A DNA stretch of 63,364 bases, from the NCBI RefSeq assembly GCF_004151485.1, contig NZ_SBFF01000016.1, positions 1 through 63,364 on the forward strand, read 5' to 3'. Shown in pieces: positions 41,540 through 50,173 of this stretch (its first letter is position 1; each line of letters opens with the position of its first letter). The stretch comes from Sphingosinicella sp. CPCC 101087 (lineage in GTDB: Bacteria > Pseudomonadota > Alphaproteobacteria > Sphingomonadales > Sphingomonadaceae). The position numbers and the translations under genes are program-made. Below the pieces are notes generated by a model. The model searched no databases, was not told the DNA's origin, and saw only the letters and a list, made by a program, of their open reading frames with translations.

Positions 41540-42838
41540 TCAGGGCGGCCCCGTGCTACGCGCGGCGGCGGCAAGGCGTTCCCGACGGCGTTCTGCCGCC
41601 CTCGTGACCCGCTCGACCGCCGAGCCTGCCGTGAGTCCATGGATCAGGGTGGAGGCAAGGATCGTGAAAGCCACGATGCCCCACAGCTGATTGGCATTCT
41701 CCATGCGAAGATGGCCGGTCGCGAAGCCGAGATAGTAGATCGAACCGATGCCGCGAACGCCATAGGCCGCGATCACGAAGCGCTCGCGGCCTTGGAGATC
41801 CGTCCCGATGAGCGAGATCCAGCCTCCGAGCGGCCGGACGACGAGGATGAGGGCCAGGGAAAGGGCGATATGTCGCCAGCCAAGTTCCGGCCATAGCAGC
41901 GGGAAGGCGCCTCCTATGAGGATCAGGAGCAAGGCCGTGAGCGAGTGCTCCACCGCTTCGCTGAAGCGGTGGAGCTGATTGTGGAACCGATGATCCGCTT
42001 CGGCCCGGCGAAGGGTCAAGCCGGCGACGAAGACCGCGATGAAGCCATAGCCTTCAACGAGCTCCGCTGCGCCGTAGCAGAAGAGGATGCCGGCAAGGGC
42101 GACGACGCCGGACCCGGTATCCGCCAGTGGATTGCCGCTGGGCAGAGCGAAAAGGATTTTCCCGAGCAGCCATCCCGACGCAGCACCTGCCGCGGCGCCC
42201 ACCCCGATCCGGTAGAGGCAGTCGCGCAGCAACCATTCGAGGCCCCAGCTTTGGGGCGCCAGCCCCTCCGCCGCGACGAAGAGCGCGAGATAGACAAAGG
42301 GAAAAGCGAGCCCGTCGTTGAGGCCCGCTTCCGCCGTGAGGGAGAAGCGCACGGGATGCTCGCCGCCTTCGGTCGGCGGCCCCACCTGGACGTCTCCGGC
42401 GAGCACCGGGTCGGTCGGCGCCAACACGGCGCCCAGCAGCAGCGCACCCGCGAGCGTCATGCCCGCCAGTCCCCATCCCAGCAGGGCCACCGCGGCAATC
42501 GTCAGCGGCATCAGAATGGCGAGGAGCCGGACCGTCGGTCGCCAACGCTCATAGCTGGAAAGGTCGTCGATGCGAATTCCGCTACCGAACAAGGCGACGA
42601 TCACGGCGAGTTCGCTGGTGATCTCCCAGAAGCCGGGCGCCGCTCGCGGGTCGATTCCTTCCGGCATTCCCGGAACCGCTGCGAAGGCGAGCATGCCCAG
42701 GAGGATCAGCAGCCCGGAAGCGGCGGGCTCGCGGCCCGAGAGAAAGCGGGGAATCCAGTAGGCCAGGATGATGCCGGCGCCGACCGTCGCCATGGCCACA
42801 TGGTAGGCGGTCAGACTGAAGAAGGGCTCTGTCTGCAC
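41540..42838 (-). CDS. Na+/H+ antiporter, CPA1 (NhaP-like) family
   Basis: A 432-residue membrane protein with about twelve hydrophobic segments. It contains the CPA1 signatures LGAVLAPTDPVLAGDV near residue 135 and FSLTAEAGLNDGLAFPFVY near 164, where the Asp residues of TDP and ND carry the exchanged cation. A tail rich in Arg and Glu (ERVTRAAERRRERLA) follows the last segment. The start is GTG 42838 behind GAGAGG. A candidate stress-sigma promoter (42868-42892) lies just upstream, so induction under general stress or osmotic/pH challenge is proposed. Confidence 0.92.
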   Translation of the reverse strand: MQTEPFFSLTAYHVAMATVGAGIILAYWIPRFLSGREPAASGLLILLGMLAFAAVPGMPEGIDPRAAPGFWEITSELAVIVALFGSGIRIDDLSSYERWRPTVRLLAILMPLTIAAVALLGWGLAGMTLAGALLLGAVLAPTDPVLAGDVQVGPPTEGGEHPVRFSLTAEAGLNDGLAFPFVYLALFVAAEGLAPQSWGLEWLLRDCLYRIGVGAAAGAASGWLLGKILFALPSGNPLADTGSGVVALAGILFCYGAAELVEGYGFIAVFVAGLTLRRAEADHRFHNQLHRFSEAVEHSLTALLLILIGGAFPLLWPELGWRHIALSLALILVVRPLGGWISLIGTDLQGRERFVIAAYGVRGIGSIYYLGFATGHLRMENANQLWGIVAFTILASTLIHGLTAGSAVERVTRAAERRRERLAAAARSTGPP

Positions 42839-42867
42839 GCTGTCGCCTCTCGCTGAGTGGCTCGTGC

Positions 42868-42892
42868 AACAGGGGAGACATGACTTCGTTCC
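42868..42892 (-). promoter_or_regulatory. Candidate EcfG-type promoter of the antiporter gene
   Basis: On the minus strand GGAAC (42892-42888), 17 nt, then GTT (42870-42868). It lies 30 nt upstream of the GTG start. Spacing fits the general-stress sigma factor consensus; the base before GTT is T rather than C. Confidence 0.4.
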
Positions 42893-43153
42893 TCAAGCGG
42901 CGAACGAAGATTGATGGATCTGCTGGCGTTCGGCCAGCAAGCGGCAGAGGACCGAACGCGTAGAACCACCAATACCGGCAGGCCGCATCATCGAGGCGAG
43001 CAGCGGATCGAGTGCCACCGGGATCTGGTTCAGGCGTGGAGCCGCGATGATGACCTGAGGTTCACCCTCTATCGGAAGCCGGTCCAACCTTGCCAGGCCG
43101 CTGATGGTGAAAGGCCGGTAGCGGGCGGCCCCGGCCGCCCGCCCCGAAATCAA
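42893..43153 (-). CDS. Small hypothetical protein (doubtful)
   Basis: An 86-codon frame starting at TTG 43153 with a strong GGGAGG six bases upstream, beginning 15 nt after the PRC-barrel stop and ending just before the antiporter promoter. The product (PFTISGLARLDRLPIEGEPQ and so on) has no recognised domain, no signal peptide and no clear membrane segment. The good ribosome-binding site and the fit between neighbours are the only support. Confidence 0.3.
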   Translation of the reverse strand: MISGRAAGAARYRPFTISGLARLDRLPIEGEPQVIIAAPRLNQIPVALDPLLASMMRPAGIGGSTRSVLCRLLAERQQIHQSSFAA

Positions 43154-43168
43154 CGCCCGCCTCCCGAA

Positions 43169-43546
43169 TTAGTAGGCGACGCCGTAATAGCCGAAGATCT
43201 GCTCGTTATAAGCGCGATCGAATGCGGGCTCTTGATCGCGCTCGTAAGAGGGCGCGCCCTCCAGCCGGTCCTTGTCGAGGTCGACGACGTAGCCGCCTTT
43301 CTCCGTATCGTAGGTGAGCACGTCCCACGGCAGGGGATGATAGCGCTCGCCCATGCCGAACAGGCCTCCGAAGCTCAGCACCGCATGACGGACGCGGCCG
43401 TCGCGCTTCCCGACCATGAAGTGGTGGATCGTCCCGAGCCGCTCGCCGTCACGATTGTAGACCACCGTGCCGTCGACCTTTTCGGACGAGATCATCTCAT
43501 GAGTCTCGTCGCGCTCGATCGTATTCTTGTCATTGTCGAATGCCAT
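43169..43546 (-). CDS. PRC-barrel domain protein
   Basis: 125 residues. The PRC-barrel core runs from MISSEKVDGTVVYNRDGERLG (residues 18-38) through HHFMVGKRDGRVRHAVLSFG to RYHPLPWDVLTYD near 88-100. The YERDQEPAFDRAYNEQIFGYYG tail is seen in many alphaproteobacterial stress-inducible members. PRC-barrel proteins of this size are soluble and of unknown function. ATG 43546 follows GAGGAG. A good EcfG-type promoter precedes it at 43587-43612, consistent with a general-stress role. Confidence 0.92.
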   Translation of the reverse strand: MAFDNDKNTIERDETHEMISSEKVDGTVVYNRDGERLGTIHHFMVGKRDGRVRHAVLSFGGLFGMGERYHPLPWDVLTYDTEKGGYVVDLDKDRLEGAPSYERDQEPAFDRAYNEQIFGYYGVAY

Positions 43547-43586
43547 TTCGACATCTCCTCTGCTCGGGTTATGGGGATATGAGGGG

Positions 43587-43612
43587 AACGGATCAGTCCG
43601 TCTCTCCGTTCC
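43587..43612 (-). promoter_or_regulatory. EcfG-type (general stress sigma) promoter of the PRC-barrel gene
   Basis: On the minus strand GGAAC (43612-43608), 17 nt, CGTT (43590-43587). This exactly matches the alphaproteobacterial EcfG/SigT consensus and lies 40 nt before the start codon. Confidence 0.65.
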
Positions 43613-44085
43613 GCTCTTGCTGACGACGGGGCCAAGAAGTGACGGCGGCCCTCCCTTCGATCGTCCCGCACAGCTGCCCCGTCGATTTGCATAGGTCAGG
43701 GCGGGCGAGCGGGGACGGAGACGATCTTCCCATTTATAACCGTCCGGGTTACGTGCCTCGGCGGCTGGGCGGCCCCAACGTCGTTGGACGCGGTTCCGCC
43801 TTGCGCAAGCCTAGCCCGGACTGCGTGGAAGCTGCCGCTAGACCATGGTCAGGGTGGAGAATGGGGTGGTCAAACCTTCGACCCTGCTGGCCCTGATGGA
43901 GGCGCGGGCATCGGCGATCCCCGTCGAGGCGCGCTTCTACCTTCGGGTAAATGGGTTCGACGGCTCCCCATGATGGGCATTCCGCGTCTGCACAGGGGCG
44001 CCGTCGGGAATGCAGGGGGCGCCTGCGCCGCCTTTCGGAATGCGGTACCTCCCGTTGCGGATCTCCGTCTCAATGGGCGCTTTCG
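43613..44085. other. About 470-nt stretch with no supported gene
   Basis: Upstream of the sulfotransferase. Plus-strand frames at 43639-43896 and 43784-44089 have no ribosome-binding site, domain or homology I can name. The carotenoid-block promoter for sulfotransferase-crtZ should lie at its right end, but no clear -35/-10 pair is visible. Confidence 0.5.
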
Positions 44086-45306
44086 ATGATGACCCCGCCA
44101 GGGAGCGACGCGTTTAGCGCGAGGCCACGGCGAGTCGGTTCCTTACTGTCGAAAGCCTGGGAGAAGGGGCTCCTGCCCAGGCCGGACCTCGAGGAAGTCA
44201 GCGCGAAGGCCGCGGCGCTGGACGAGAGCTTCGGCGCGCAGCCGGCAGCCCCGTGGCGCGCCGCGCTCGAGCGGCTGATCCTGAGCCTGGCGCAGGAGGC
44301 GCGGCTGAACGAAATCGGCCTTACATTCGCCTACGTGCAGCTGAAAGGCCTGCTTCAGCAGAGGCAATCGGTTTGGAGACAGTGGAAATCGGAGCCCGCC
44401 ATTCTTACGCTCCCCGTCGCCATGCCCGTGATCGTCCTGGGGCACATGCGGTCGGGGACGACGCGGATCCAGCGACTCCTCGGCTGCGACCACCGGCTGA
44501 ACCACACGCGCTTCTACGAGGTGATGCACCCGGCACCGCCGGCGGGGCTGGGTCTCAGAGTGGCGAGAAGCTGGGCGGAGCTCAGACTGCTCAACTTCCT
44601 CAATCCCGCCTTGCGCGCGGTCCACCCGACATCGGCCAGGGCGGTGGAGGAGGTGTTCGGGCTTCTCAGCTTCTCTTTCTACGGAGCGCAACTGGAGGCG
44701 CAGTGGCGCGTGCCAGGGTTTGCGCGCCAATGGGAGGGAGAAAGCCGGACGGGCGTCTATGAGGAGCTGAAACGGCTCGTGGCAACGATCGCCTGGACGC
44801 GCGGCGGCACGCTCAAGCCCTGGGTCCTGAAAGCGCCTCAGTTCATGGAGGATCTGGACGTGCTGCTGGATATTTTCCCGGACGCACGGCTGATCTGCCT
44901 TCACCGGGACCCCGTCGAGGTGGTCGGATCGTCGGCGTCCCTCGTCTGGAACCAGATGAGGGTACAATCCGACGCCGCGGATCGGCGCTGGATCGGCGCG
45001 GAATGGCTGTACAAGACGGCGCGCAGGAGCCGGATCTGCGCGGCCGTGCGCCAGTCCCGCCCCGAAGTGCCTCAGATCGACGTCTCGTTCGACGACGTGA
45101 ACCGCGACTGGCGCGGCGAGATGCGGCGCATCTATGCCTTTCTGAATCTCGACCTGACGCCTCAGGTCGAGCGCAACATGCAGGCTTACCTGAGCAAGGC
45201 GGCAAGGAGCGGCTATCGAAAGCACAGCTATCGCCTCGAAGATTTCGGTCTGAACGCCGATACGGTTCGCAAGGAGGTTGGGCCCGGCCACCCCTTTCCT
45301 ATATAA
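44086..45306 (+). CDS. PAPS-dependent sulfotransferase, probable carotenoid sulfotransferase
   Basis: About 406 residues of the Sulfotransfer_3 type. The 5'-phosphosulfate loop VIVLGHMRSGTTRIQRLLG lies near residue 110 and the 3'-phosphate segment LICLHRDPVEVVGSSASLV near 270. A lysine-rich WVLKAPQFMEDLDVLL precedes it. These enzymes transfer sulfate from PAPS to a hydroxyl. The stop TAA overlaps the crtZ ATG (TAATG), so the two are translationally coupled and the substrate is most likely a ring-hydroxylated carotenoid. Carotenoid sulfates are known from Erythrobacter, a related genus. The start is uncertain: ATG 44086 or 44089, with no clear ribosome-binding site. Confidence 0.88.
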   Translation: MMTPPGSDAFSARPRRVGSLLSKAWEKGLLPRPDLEEVSAKAAALDESFGAQPAAPWRAALERLILSLAQEARLNEIGLTFAYVQLKGLLQQRQSVWRQWKSEPAILTLPVAMPVIVLGHMRSGTTRIQRLLGCDHRLNHTRFYEVMHPAPPAGLGLRVARSWAELRLLNFLNPALRAVHPTSARAVEEVFGLLSFSFYGAQLEAQWRVPGFARQWEGESRTGVYEELKRLVATIAWTRGGTLKPWVLKAPQFMEDLDVLLDIFPDARLICLHRDPVEVVGSSASLVWNQMRVQSDAADRRWIGAEWLYKTARRSRICAAVRQSRPEVPQIDVSFDDVNRDWRGEMRRIYAFLNLDLTPQVERNMQAYLSKAARSGYRKHSYRLEDFGLNADTVRKEVGPGHPFPI

Positions 45307-45830
45307 TGGACGCAATGACCTGGCCCGTCGGCATCTTCCTTTTTCTTCTCACCATCCTGGCCATGGAGGTCGTGGCTTATGCCGCGCATCGGTGGGTGAT
45401 GCACGGGCCGGGCTGGTTCCTGCACAAGAGCCATCATCGCGAGCGGGAGGGCCTGTTCGAGGCGAACGACCTTTACGCCCTCATCTTCGCCATTCCCTCC
45501 GTCCTGCTGATCCATAGCGGCGTCAATCTCGGTTGGGGCAGTTGGGCGATCTGGACAGGTGCGGGAATCGCTGCCTACGGCGCCATCTACTTCGGATTTC
45601 ACGACGTCATCGTCCACCGGCGGGTCGGGCACCGCTATCTGCCCAGATCAGCCTACATGAAGCGGATAATTCAGGCCCATCGGCTGCATCATGCGACCGA
45701 GACGAAGGACGGGTCGGTGAGTTTCGGCTTCATCTGGGCGCCGCGGCCGCAGGTCCTCAAGGCGGAGCTTGCGCGCCGAGGGCATGCGGGCATCAGGACA
45801 CCGTCAGCGCGGACGCGTCCAGAGGCCTGA
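45306..45830 (+). CDS. crtZ: Beta-carotene 3-hydroxylase CrtZ
   Basis: A 174-residue integral-membrane di-iron hydroxylase. All His clusters are present: HRWVMH near residue 28, HKSHHRE near 40, HDVIVHRRVGH near 100 and HRLHHA near 124, among hydrophobic segments. It hydroxylates beta-carotene at C3/C3' to give zeaxanthin. The ATG overlaps the sulfotransferase stop; MTW at 45315 is an alternative start. The 3' end overlaps the convergent crtB end by 27 nt. Confidence 0.95.
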   Translation: MDAMTWPVGIFLFLLTILAMEVVAYAAHRWVMHGPGWFLHKSHHREREGLFEANDLYALIFAIPSVLLIHSGVNLGWGSWAIWTGAGIAAYGAIYFGFHDVIVHRRVGHRYLPRSAYMKRIIQAHRLHHATETKDGSVSFGFIWAPRPQVLKAELARRGHAGIRTPSARTRPEA

Positions 45831-46736
45831 TCGATCGACGGGCTCGGGACTGGCCAGCGCCTCTCGCGCCGCGGCCAGGACATGCTTCAGCTTCTCCGAT
45901 CTCGACACGAACGTGCGGCTGTCCCACGCCGCCGGGCCACGCTCGGCCACCTGGCCGGCGATCGCGCCGTAGATGCGCGCCGCGGAAAGCACCGCCCAGC
46001 GGGATCGCAAGGGCAGCCGTGCCGCGCCCACGCGCGCCGAAGCCTCATAGGCCCGGACGAGGCGGCATAGCCGGGAGACAACGACCACCAGCCCTTCACG
46101 GTTGATCGAGTCCATATGATTGCTCCGGGAGAGGTGCGCTTCGGCCAACCACTCGGCGGGAAGGTAGCAGCGGCCGATCGCATGGTCTTCGCCCAGATCG
46201 CGGACAATGTTGGCGAGCTGGAAAGCAATGCCGAGATCGGCGGCACGATCGAGCGTTTCCTCGTCATCCGGGGAGATGCCCATGAGGACCGCCATCAAGC
46301 AGCCGACTGCACCCGCAACCTGATAGCAGTAAGAGAGCAGATCCTCTTCCGTGACGGGTGCCCAGCCTGCGGCATCCCTCGCGAAGCCCGCCAGATGATC
46401 CTCGATGAATCGCCGCGGGAGCGCGCATTCGGCCGACAGGAGCCGCAGCGCATCGAAGGCCGGATCCAGGCTCTCCCGATCGGACAGGGCTCGTTCGGTC
46501 TGCTCCTTGATGTAGGCCAGCCGTCCTTCCGGGTCCGCCACGGCACTGGCGCCATGGCCGTAGGACTGACTGTCGGACAAATCGTCGCAGGCCCTGCACC
46601 AGGCATAGAGAAGCCAGGCGCGCACCCGTGTTGGGCGGTCGAACAGGCGGCTGGCGAAGCGGAACGATTTCGACCCCTTCTCGATCGCCTGTCGGGCATA
46701 AGCGACGATCCGTTCGCGTTCAGGCGCCGAGGTCAT
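45804..46736 (-). CDS. crtB: Phytoene synthase CrtB
   Basis: A 310-residue squalene/phytoene synthase. It has the first Asp-rich motif in YAWCRACDDLSD near residue 44 and the second in FQLANIVRDLGEDHAIGRCYLP near 172, where Mg-diphosphate binds. It condenses two geranylgeranyl diphosphates to phytoene. The start lies 17 nt inside the crtI end, so crtY-crtI-crtB form one overlapping operon. No crtE (GGPP synthase) is in the window. Confidence 0.96.
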   Translation of the reverse strand: MTSAPERERIVAYARQAIEKGSKSFRFASRLFDRPTRVRAWLLYAWCRACDDLSDSQSYGHGASAVADPEGRLAYIKEQTERALSDRESLDPAFDALRLLSAECALPRRFIEDHLAGFARDAAGWAPVTEEDLLSYCYQVAGAVGCLMAVLMGISPDDEETLDRAADLGIAFQLANIVRDLGEDHAIGRCYLPAEWLAEAHLSRSNHMDSINREGLVVVVSRLCRLVRAYEASARVGAARLPLRSRWAVLSAARIYGAIAGQVAERGPAAWDSRTFVSRSEKLKHVLAAAREALASPEPVDRSGLWTRPR

Positions 46737-48198
46737 CGATCATCAGCCCTGCCGTCGCCTTCGCGCTGCCGACGACGCCCGGTATGCCGGCACCGGGATG
46801 TGTCCCGGCACCGACGAAATAGAGGTTGCGGAGCTCATCGTCCCGGTTGTGCACCCGGAAATAGGCGCTCTGCGTCAGGAGCGGCTCGAGGCTGAAGGCG
46901 GAGCCGAGGTGCGCGCCGAGGTCGTCCGCGAAGTCCTGCGGCGTATAATGAAAGGACAATTCGATCCTGCTGCGGAGCCCCGGCATCAGCCGCGCCTCCA
47001 GGATGGAAAGGATGCGGTCGGCATAAGCGGCCCCTTCCGCCCTCCAGTCGATATGGAGCTTGCCCAGGTGCGGCACGGGCGCGAGCGCATAAAAGGTCGA
47101 GCATCCGGCGGGCGCCATGTCCGGATCGGTCACCGTAGGATGGTGAACGTAGAGCGACGGATCGTCGGCAAGCTCCCCCCGGTCGTAGATGTCCCCGAGC
47201 AGACCCTGATAGCGTGGGCCGAACAGGATGGTGTGGTGCGGGATGGCGTGCCACTCGCCGCGAACGCCGAGGTGAAGGACGAAGAGGGAGGGCGAGAAGC
47301 GTTTCCTCCTGAGCCTCGCGGCGGCCTTCACGCCCCGCCGGTGGCGGCCAAGGAGCTCATAGCTTCGAACCACGTCTCCGTTGGAGGCGATCGCGTCGAA
47401 ATCGCCGTGCCAGCCGCTTTCCGAGGTGACTCCGGTGACACGATCCGAGCGTGCTTCGATCGCGACGACCGGATCGGACAGCCTGAGCGTTCCACCGAGC
47501 CTCTGAAAATGCCGCGCCATCCCCTCGACGAGCCGATTCGTGCCTCCCTTGGCGAACCAGACACCGCCGTCCCGCTCGAGCTTGTGGATGAGCGCGTAGA
47601 TCGCGCTCGTCGTCATCGGGTTGCCGCCGACGAGCAGCGTGTGGAAGGAAAGCGCCTGCCGAAGCTTCTCGTTGCGGACGAATCCGGACACGACCGAATA
47701 GACCGAGCGCCAGGCCTGGTAGCGGGCGAGCTGCGGCGCGGCGCGCAGCATCGACTTGAAATCCAAGAAGGGCACGGCGCCGAGCTTCTCATAGCCTTCG
47801 ACGAAGACGCCTGCCGAATAGCGAAGGAATCGCCGGTAGCCGTCCACGTCGGCGGGATCCAGCTTGGCGATCTCCTGCATCAGCGCCGGATCGTCGTTCG
47901 AATAATCGAAATTCGTCCCGTCGGGCCAGTTCAGGCGGTAAAAGGGGGTGACCGGCACGAGCTCGACATCGGTTGCCATGTCGCTGCCGGAAAGGTCCCA
48001 AAGCTCTCGAAGACAGGCCGGATCCGTAATGACGGTCGGCCCGGCGTCGAAGGTGTAGCCCTGCCGCTGCCAGACGTAGGCACGGCCGCCAGGCCGGTCG
48101 CGGCCTTCCAGGATGGTCGTGTCGATCCCGGCCGACTGGAGGCGGATAGCGAGCGCGAGGCCACCGAATCCGGCGCCGATGATCGCCGCCCGCTTCAT
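46720..48198 (-). CDS. crtI: Phytoene desaturase CrtI
   Basis: A 492-residue FAD enzyme. The N-terminal motif AAIIGAGFGGLALAIRLQSAG lies near residue 4, RPGGRAYVWQRQGYTFDAGP near 36 and the C-terminal bacterial desaturase signature NLYFVGAGTHPGAGIPGVVG near 455. It converts phytoene to lycopene by four desaturations at the membrane. Its ATG overlaps the crtY stop by 4 nt. Antisense open frames across it are coding shadows. Confidence 0.97.
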   Translation of the reverse strand: MKRAAIIGAGFGGLALAIRLQSAGIDTTILEGRDRPGGRAYVWQRQGYTFDAGPTVITDPACLRELWDLSGSDMATDVELVPVTPFYRLNWPDGTNFDYSNDDPALMQEIAKLDPADVDGYRRFLRYSAGVFVEGYEKLGAVPFLDFKSMLRAAPQLARYQAWRSVYSVVSGFVRNEKLRQALSFHTLLVGGNPMTTSAIYALIHKLERDGGVWFAKGGTNRLVEGMARHFQRLGGTLRLSDPVVAIEARSDRVTGVTSESGWHGDFDAIASNGDVVRSYELLGRHRRGVKAAARLRRKRFSPSLFVLHLGVRGEWHAIPHHTILFGPRYQGLLGDIYDRGELADDPSLYVHHPTVTDPDMAPAGCSTFYALAPVPHLGKLHIDWRAEGAAYADRILSILEARLMPGLRSRIELSFHYTPQDFADDLGAHLGSAFSLEPLLTQSAYFRVHNRDDELRNLYFVGAGTHPGAGIPGVVGSAKATAGLMIDDLGA

Positions 48199-49361
48199 TC
48201 CGAGTGACTCCCTTGGCCGAGGAGGGCCGCCAAAGCACGGCCCACCGGAACCGGGGGCTTGCCGCTCAGGATGCGGACCTTGTCCGCAAGGCTGGACCGA
48301 CCAGCATAGAAACGAGCCACGAGGTTGGGATCAAGTCGATAAAAATGCTCGAGAACCTTGTAACGCTGCGCCGGTTCGACGGCGCGGAACAGCATGCGGT
48401 TGAGCAATCGGTAGAATCGCCGCTCTTTCCAGAGCCGCGCCGCTTCGCGCTGAAATACGTGGTGAAGAGCGGCGCCGCCGAGGTCCGCCTGCCGGGCTGC
48501 AAGGACCGCCATCCGCACCGCGTCGGGAAGCGAATAGCCGGTCGTCGGATGGAAGAAGCCGCCGCGCAGCCCAAGCTTGGCCACGCCGGGAAGATCCTTC
48601 CAAAGTGCATCGACCTGGCCGCCCATCGCCACGGGAAGGACCCCCGTCTCCTCGCGCTCCAGCGTTGCCCCCTTCCATCCGCTGGCTTCGACATAAGCGC
48701 GGATTCGCTTGCGGAGGGTAGGGACGTCGAGTGCGGGCGAGAGGGAGTAATAGGTGTCCTCCACCAGCATGCGCGTATCGGAAAAAGGAAGGCAATAGAC
48801 GAAGCGGTAGCCCTCCGCCTGGTCTACGGTCGCGTCCATCACGATCGGCCGGACGAGCCCGTGGGGGCGATCGAAACGATATTCGCAGCCGACGAACTTC
48901 TGCCATCCGGGCTCCAGCACCGAAAGGTTCGCCGGCCCGCGGGCGTCGATGACTCCGGCGGCAGCGATCCTCTCTCCTCCAGCCAGCCGCACATGGTCCG
49001 GGGCGACCGCTTCGATCCGGCTCCCGAGCCGATATTGGTCGGGCCGCAGCCGATCTCGCACGGTGCGATCCAGCCGGTCCGACGTGACGCTGTTGTAGGA
49101 AGTTCCGAGCGTGCGCCGGCGCTTGGGGAAACGGATGTCATAGGCGTCCCAACGGGCGGCGACGAGCGGGTCCACCAGCCAGCGCGAATCCTCTTCCACG
49201 TCCGTTTCGAAGAACGACCAGGTGTGATTGCCGCCGAAGGTCTGCCCGCTCTCGAGGAGCAGAATAGGCACGTCCTGCCTAAGCTTCGCCAAGGCAAGCG
49301 CAGCGAAGCAGCCGGAAAGTCCGCCGCCGGCTATGATCAGCCTGTCTGCCACTTGCCCCAT
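48195..49361 (-). CDS. crtY: Lycopene beta-cyclase CrtY
   Basis: A 388-residue lycopene cyclase. It has the dinucleotide motif LIIAGGGLSGCFAALALAK near residue 8, FGGNHTWSFFETD near 42 and LRGGFFHPTTGYSLPDAVR near 270, all typical of bacterial CrtY. It makes beta-carotene from lycopene. It is first in the crtYIB operon and divergent from the CrtG-like gene, with 59 nt between the starts. Confidence 0.95.
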   Translation of the reverse strand: MGQVADRLIIAGGGLSGCFAALALAKLRQDVPILLLESGQTFGGNHTWSFFETDVEEDSRWLVDPLVAARWDAYDIRFPKRRRTLGTSYNSVTSDRLDRTVRDRLRPDQYRLGSRIEAVAPDHVRLAGGERIAAAGVIDARGPANLSVLEPGWQKFVGCEYRFDRPHGLVRPIVMDATVDQAEGYRFVYCLPFSDTRMLVEDTYYSLSPALDVPTLRKRIRAYVEASGWKGATLEREETGVLPVAMGGQVDALWKDLPGVAKLGLRGGFFHPTTGYSLPDAVRMAVLAARQADLGGAALHHVFQREAARLWKERRFYRLLNRMLFRAVEPAQRYKVLEHFYRLDPNLVARFYAGRSSLADKVRILSGKPPVPVGRALAALLGQGSHSE

Positions 49362-49420
49362 CGGCCCGCTCTTAAGGAAGTGCGTCGCCCCAAGCTAATC
49401 ATTGTTGTAAGGGCGCGCTT

Positions 49421-50173
49421 ATGGAAATGGTCCTCGCCGTCCTGCTTTCCACGTTCGCAATGGTTGCGATCATCGCAGGCCGCTACTTGGCCGTGAGCGG
49501 CGGTTTCGCCTGGCTGACGCAACGACGGCTGCCCGGCCTTTATGCCGGCCAGGAAAAGCAGATCAGGAAGGAGATAGGCTGGTCCCTGGCGAGCGGGGCC
49601 ATTTACGGCATTCCCGCCGGTCTCGTCGCGTGGGGATGGCAGGAACATGGCTGGACCCGAATCTACCTGGACGTGAGCGACTATCCGCTCTGGTGGATTC
49701 CCGTCTCCATCCTGGTCTACCTGTTCCTGCACGACACCTGGTTCTACTGGACGCATCGCTGGATGCACCGGCCGAAGCTTTTCCGCATCGCCCATGCCGT
49801 GCATCATGCGAGCCGACCGCCGACCGCTTGGGCCGCGATGAGCTTCCACCCATTGGAAGCCCTTACCGGGGCGATCGTCATTCCAGCACTCGTCCTCTTC
49901 ATTCCGATCCACGCCGCCGCACTCCTGGTCGTCCTGACGGTCATGACGGTCATGGGGGTGACAAATCACATGGGATGGGAGATTTTCCCCCGACGGCTGG
50001 TGCAGGGCCGCGCCGGCAACTGGCTGATTACCGCCAGCCATCACCAACGGCATCATCGCGAGTACAGGTGCAATTATGGGCTCTATTTCCGTTTCTGGGA
50101 TCGGATTTGCGGTACTGATGGGGGCCTGGGCGACTTCGACCGCGTCGCCCCCCGCCGGATCGTCGGGAACTGA
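49421..50173 (+). CDS. crtG: Sterol-desaturase/fatty-acid-hydroxylase family protein, probable carotenoid 2,2'-beta-hydroxylase
   Basis: A 250-residue membrane protein with the three His motifs of the family: HDTWFYWTHRWMH near residue 104, HAVHHASRPPTAW near 125 and HHQRHHREYRCNYG near 207. In Brevundimonas, CrtG, as I recall of this superfamily, hydroxylates the 2,2' positions of zeaxanthin to give caloxanthin and nostoxanthin. Nostoxanthin is a common sphingomonad pigment. Its position divergent from crtY supports CrtG; a sterol or fatty-acid substrate is the alternative. The ribosome-binding site is TAAGGGCG. The 3' end overlaps the DUF2141 gene by 98 nt. Confidence 0.8.
   Translation: MEMVLAVLLSTFAMVAIIAGRYLAVSGGFAWLTQRRLPGLYAGQEKQIRKEIGWSLASGAIYGIPAGLVAWGWQEHGWTRIYLDVSDYPLWWIPVSILVYLFLHDTWFYWTHRWMHRPKLFRIAHAVHHASRPPTAWAAMSFHPLEALTGAIVIPALVLFIPIHAAALLVVLTVMTVMGVTNHMGWEIFPRRLVQGRAGNWLITASHHQRHHREYRCNYGLYFRFWDRICGTDGGLGDFDRVAPRRIVGN

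Noticed and set aside
41427-41690. Small plus-strand coding frame in the methyltransferase-antiporter gap
   Set aside because: Largely antisense to the antiporter 3' end, no ribosome-binding site, no homology.
43639-44089. Small plus-strand frames upstream of the sulfotransferase
   Set aside because: No ribosome-binding sites, low-complexity composition, no domain.
46798-48207. 469-codon plus-strand frame across crtI
   Set aside because: Exact antisense of an unmistakable crtI gene; the protein is Arg/Glu-rich with no recognisable fold.
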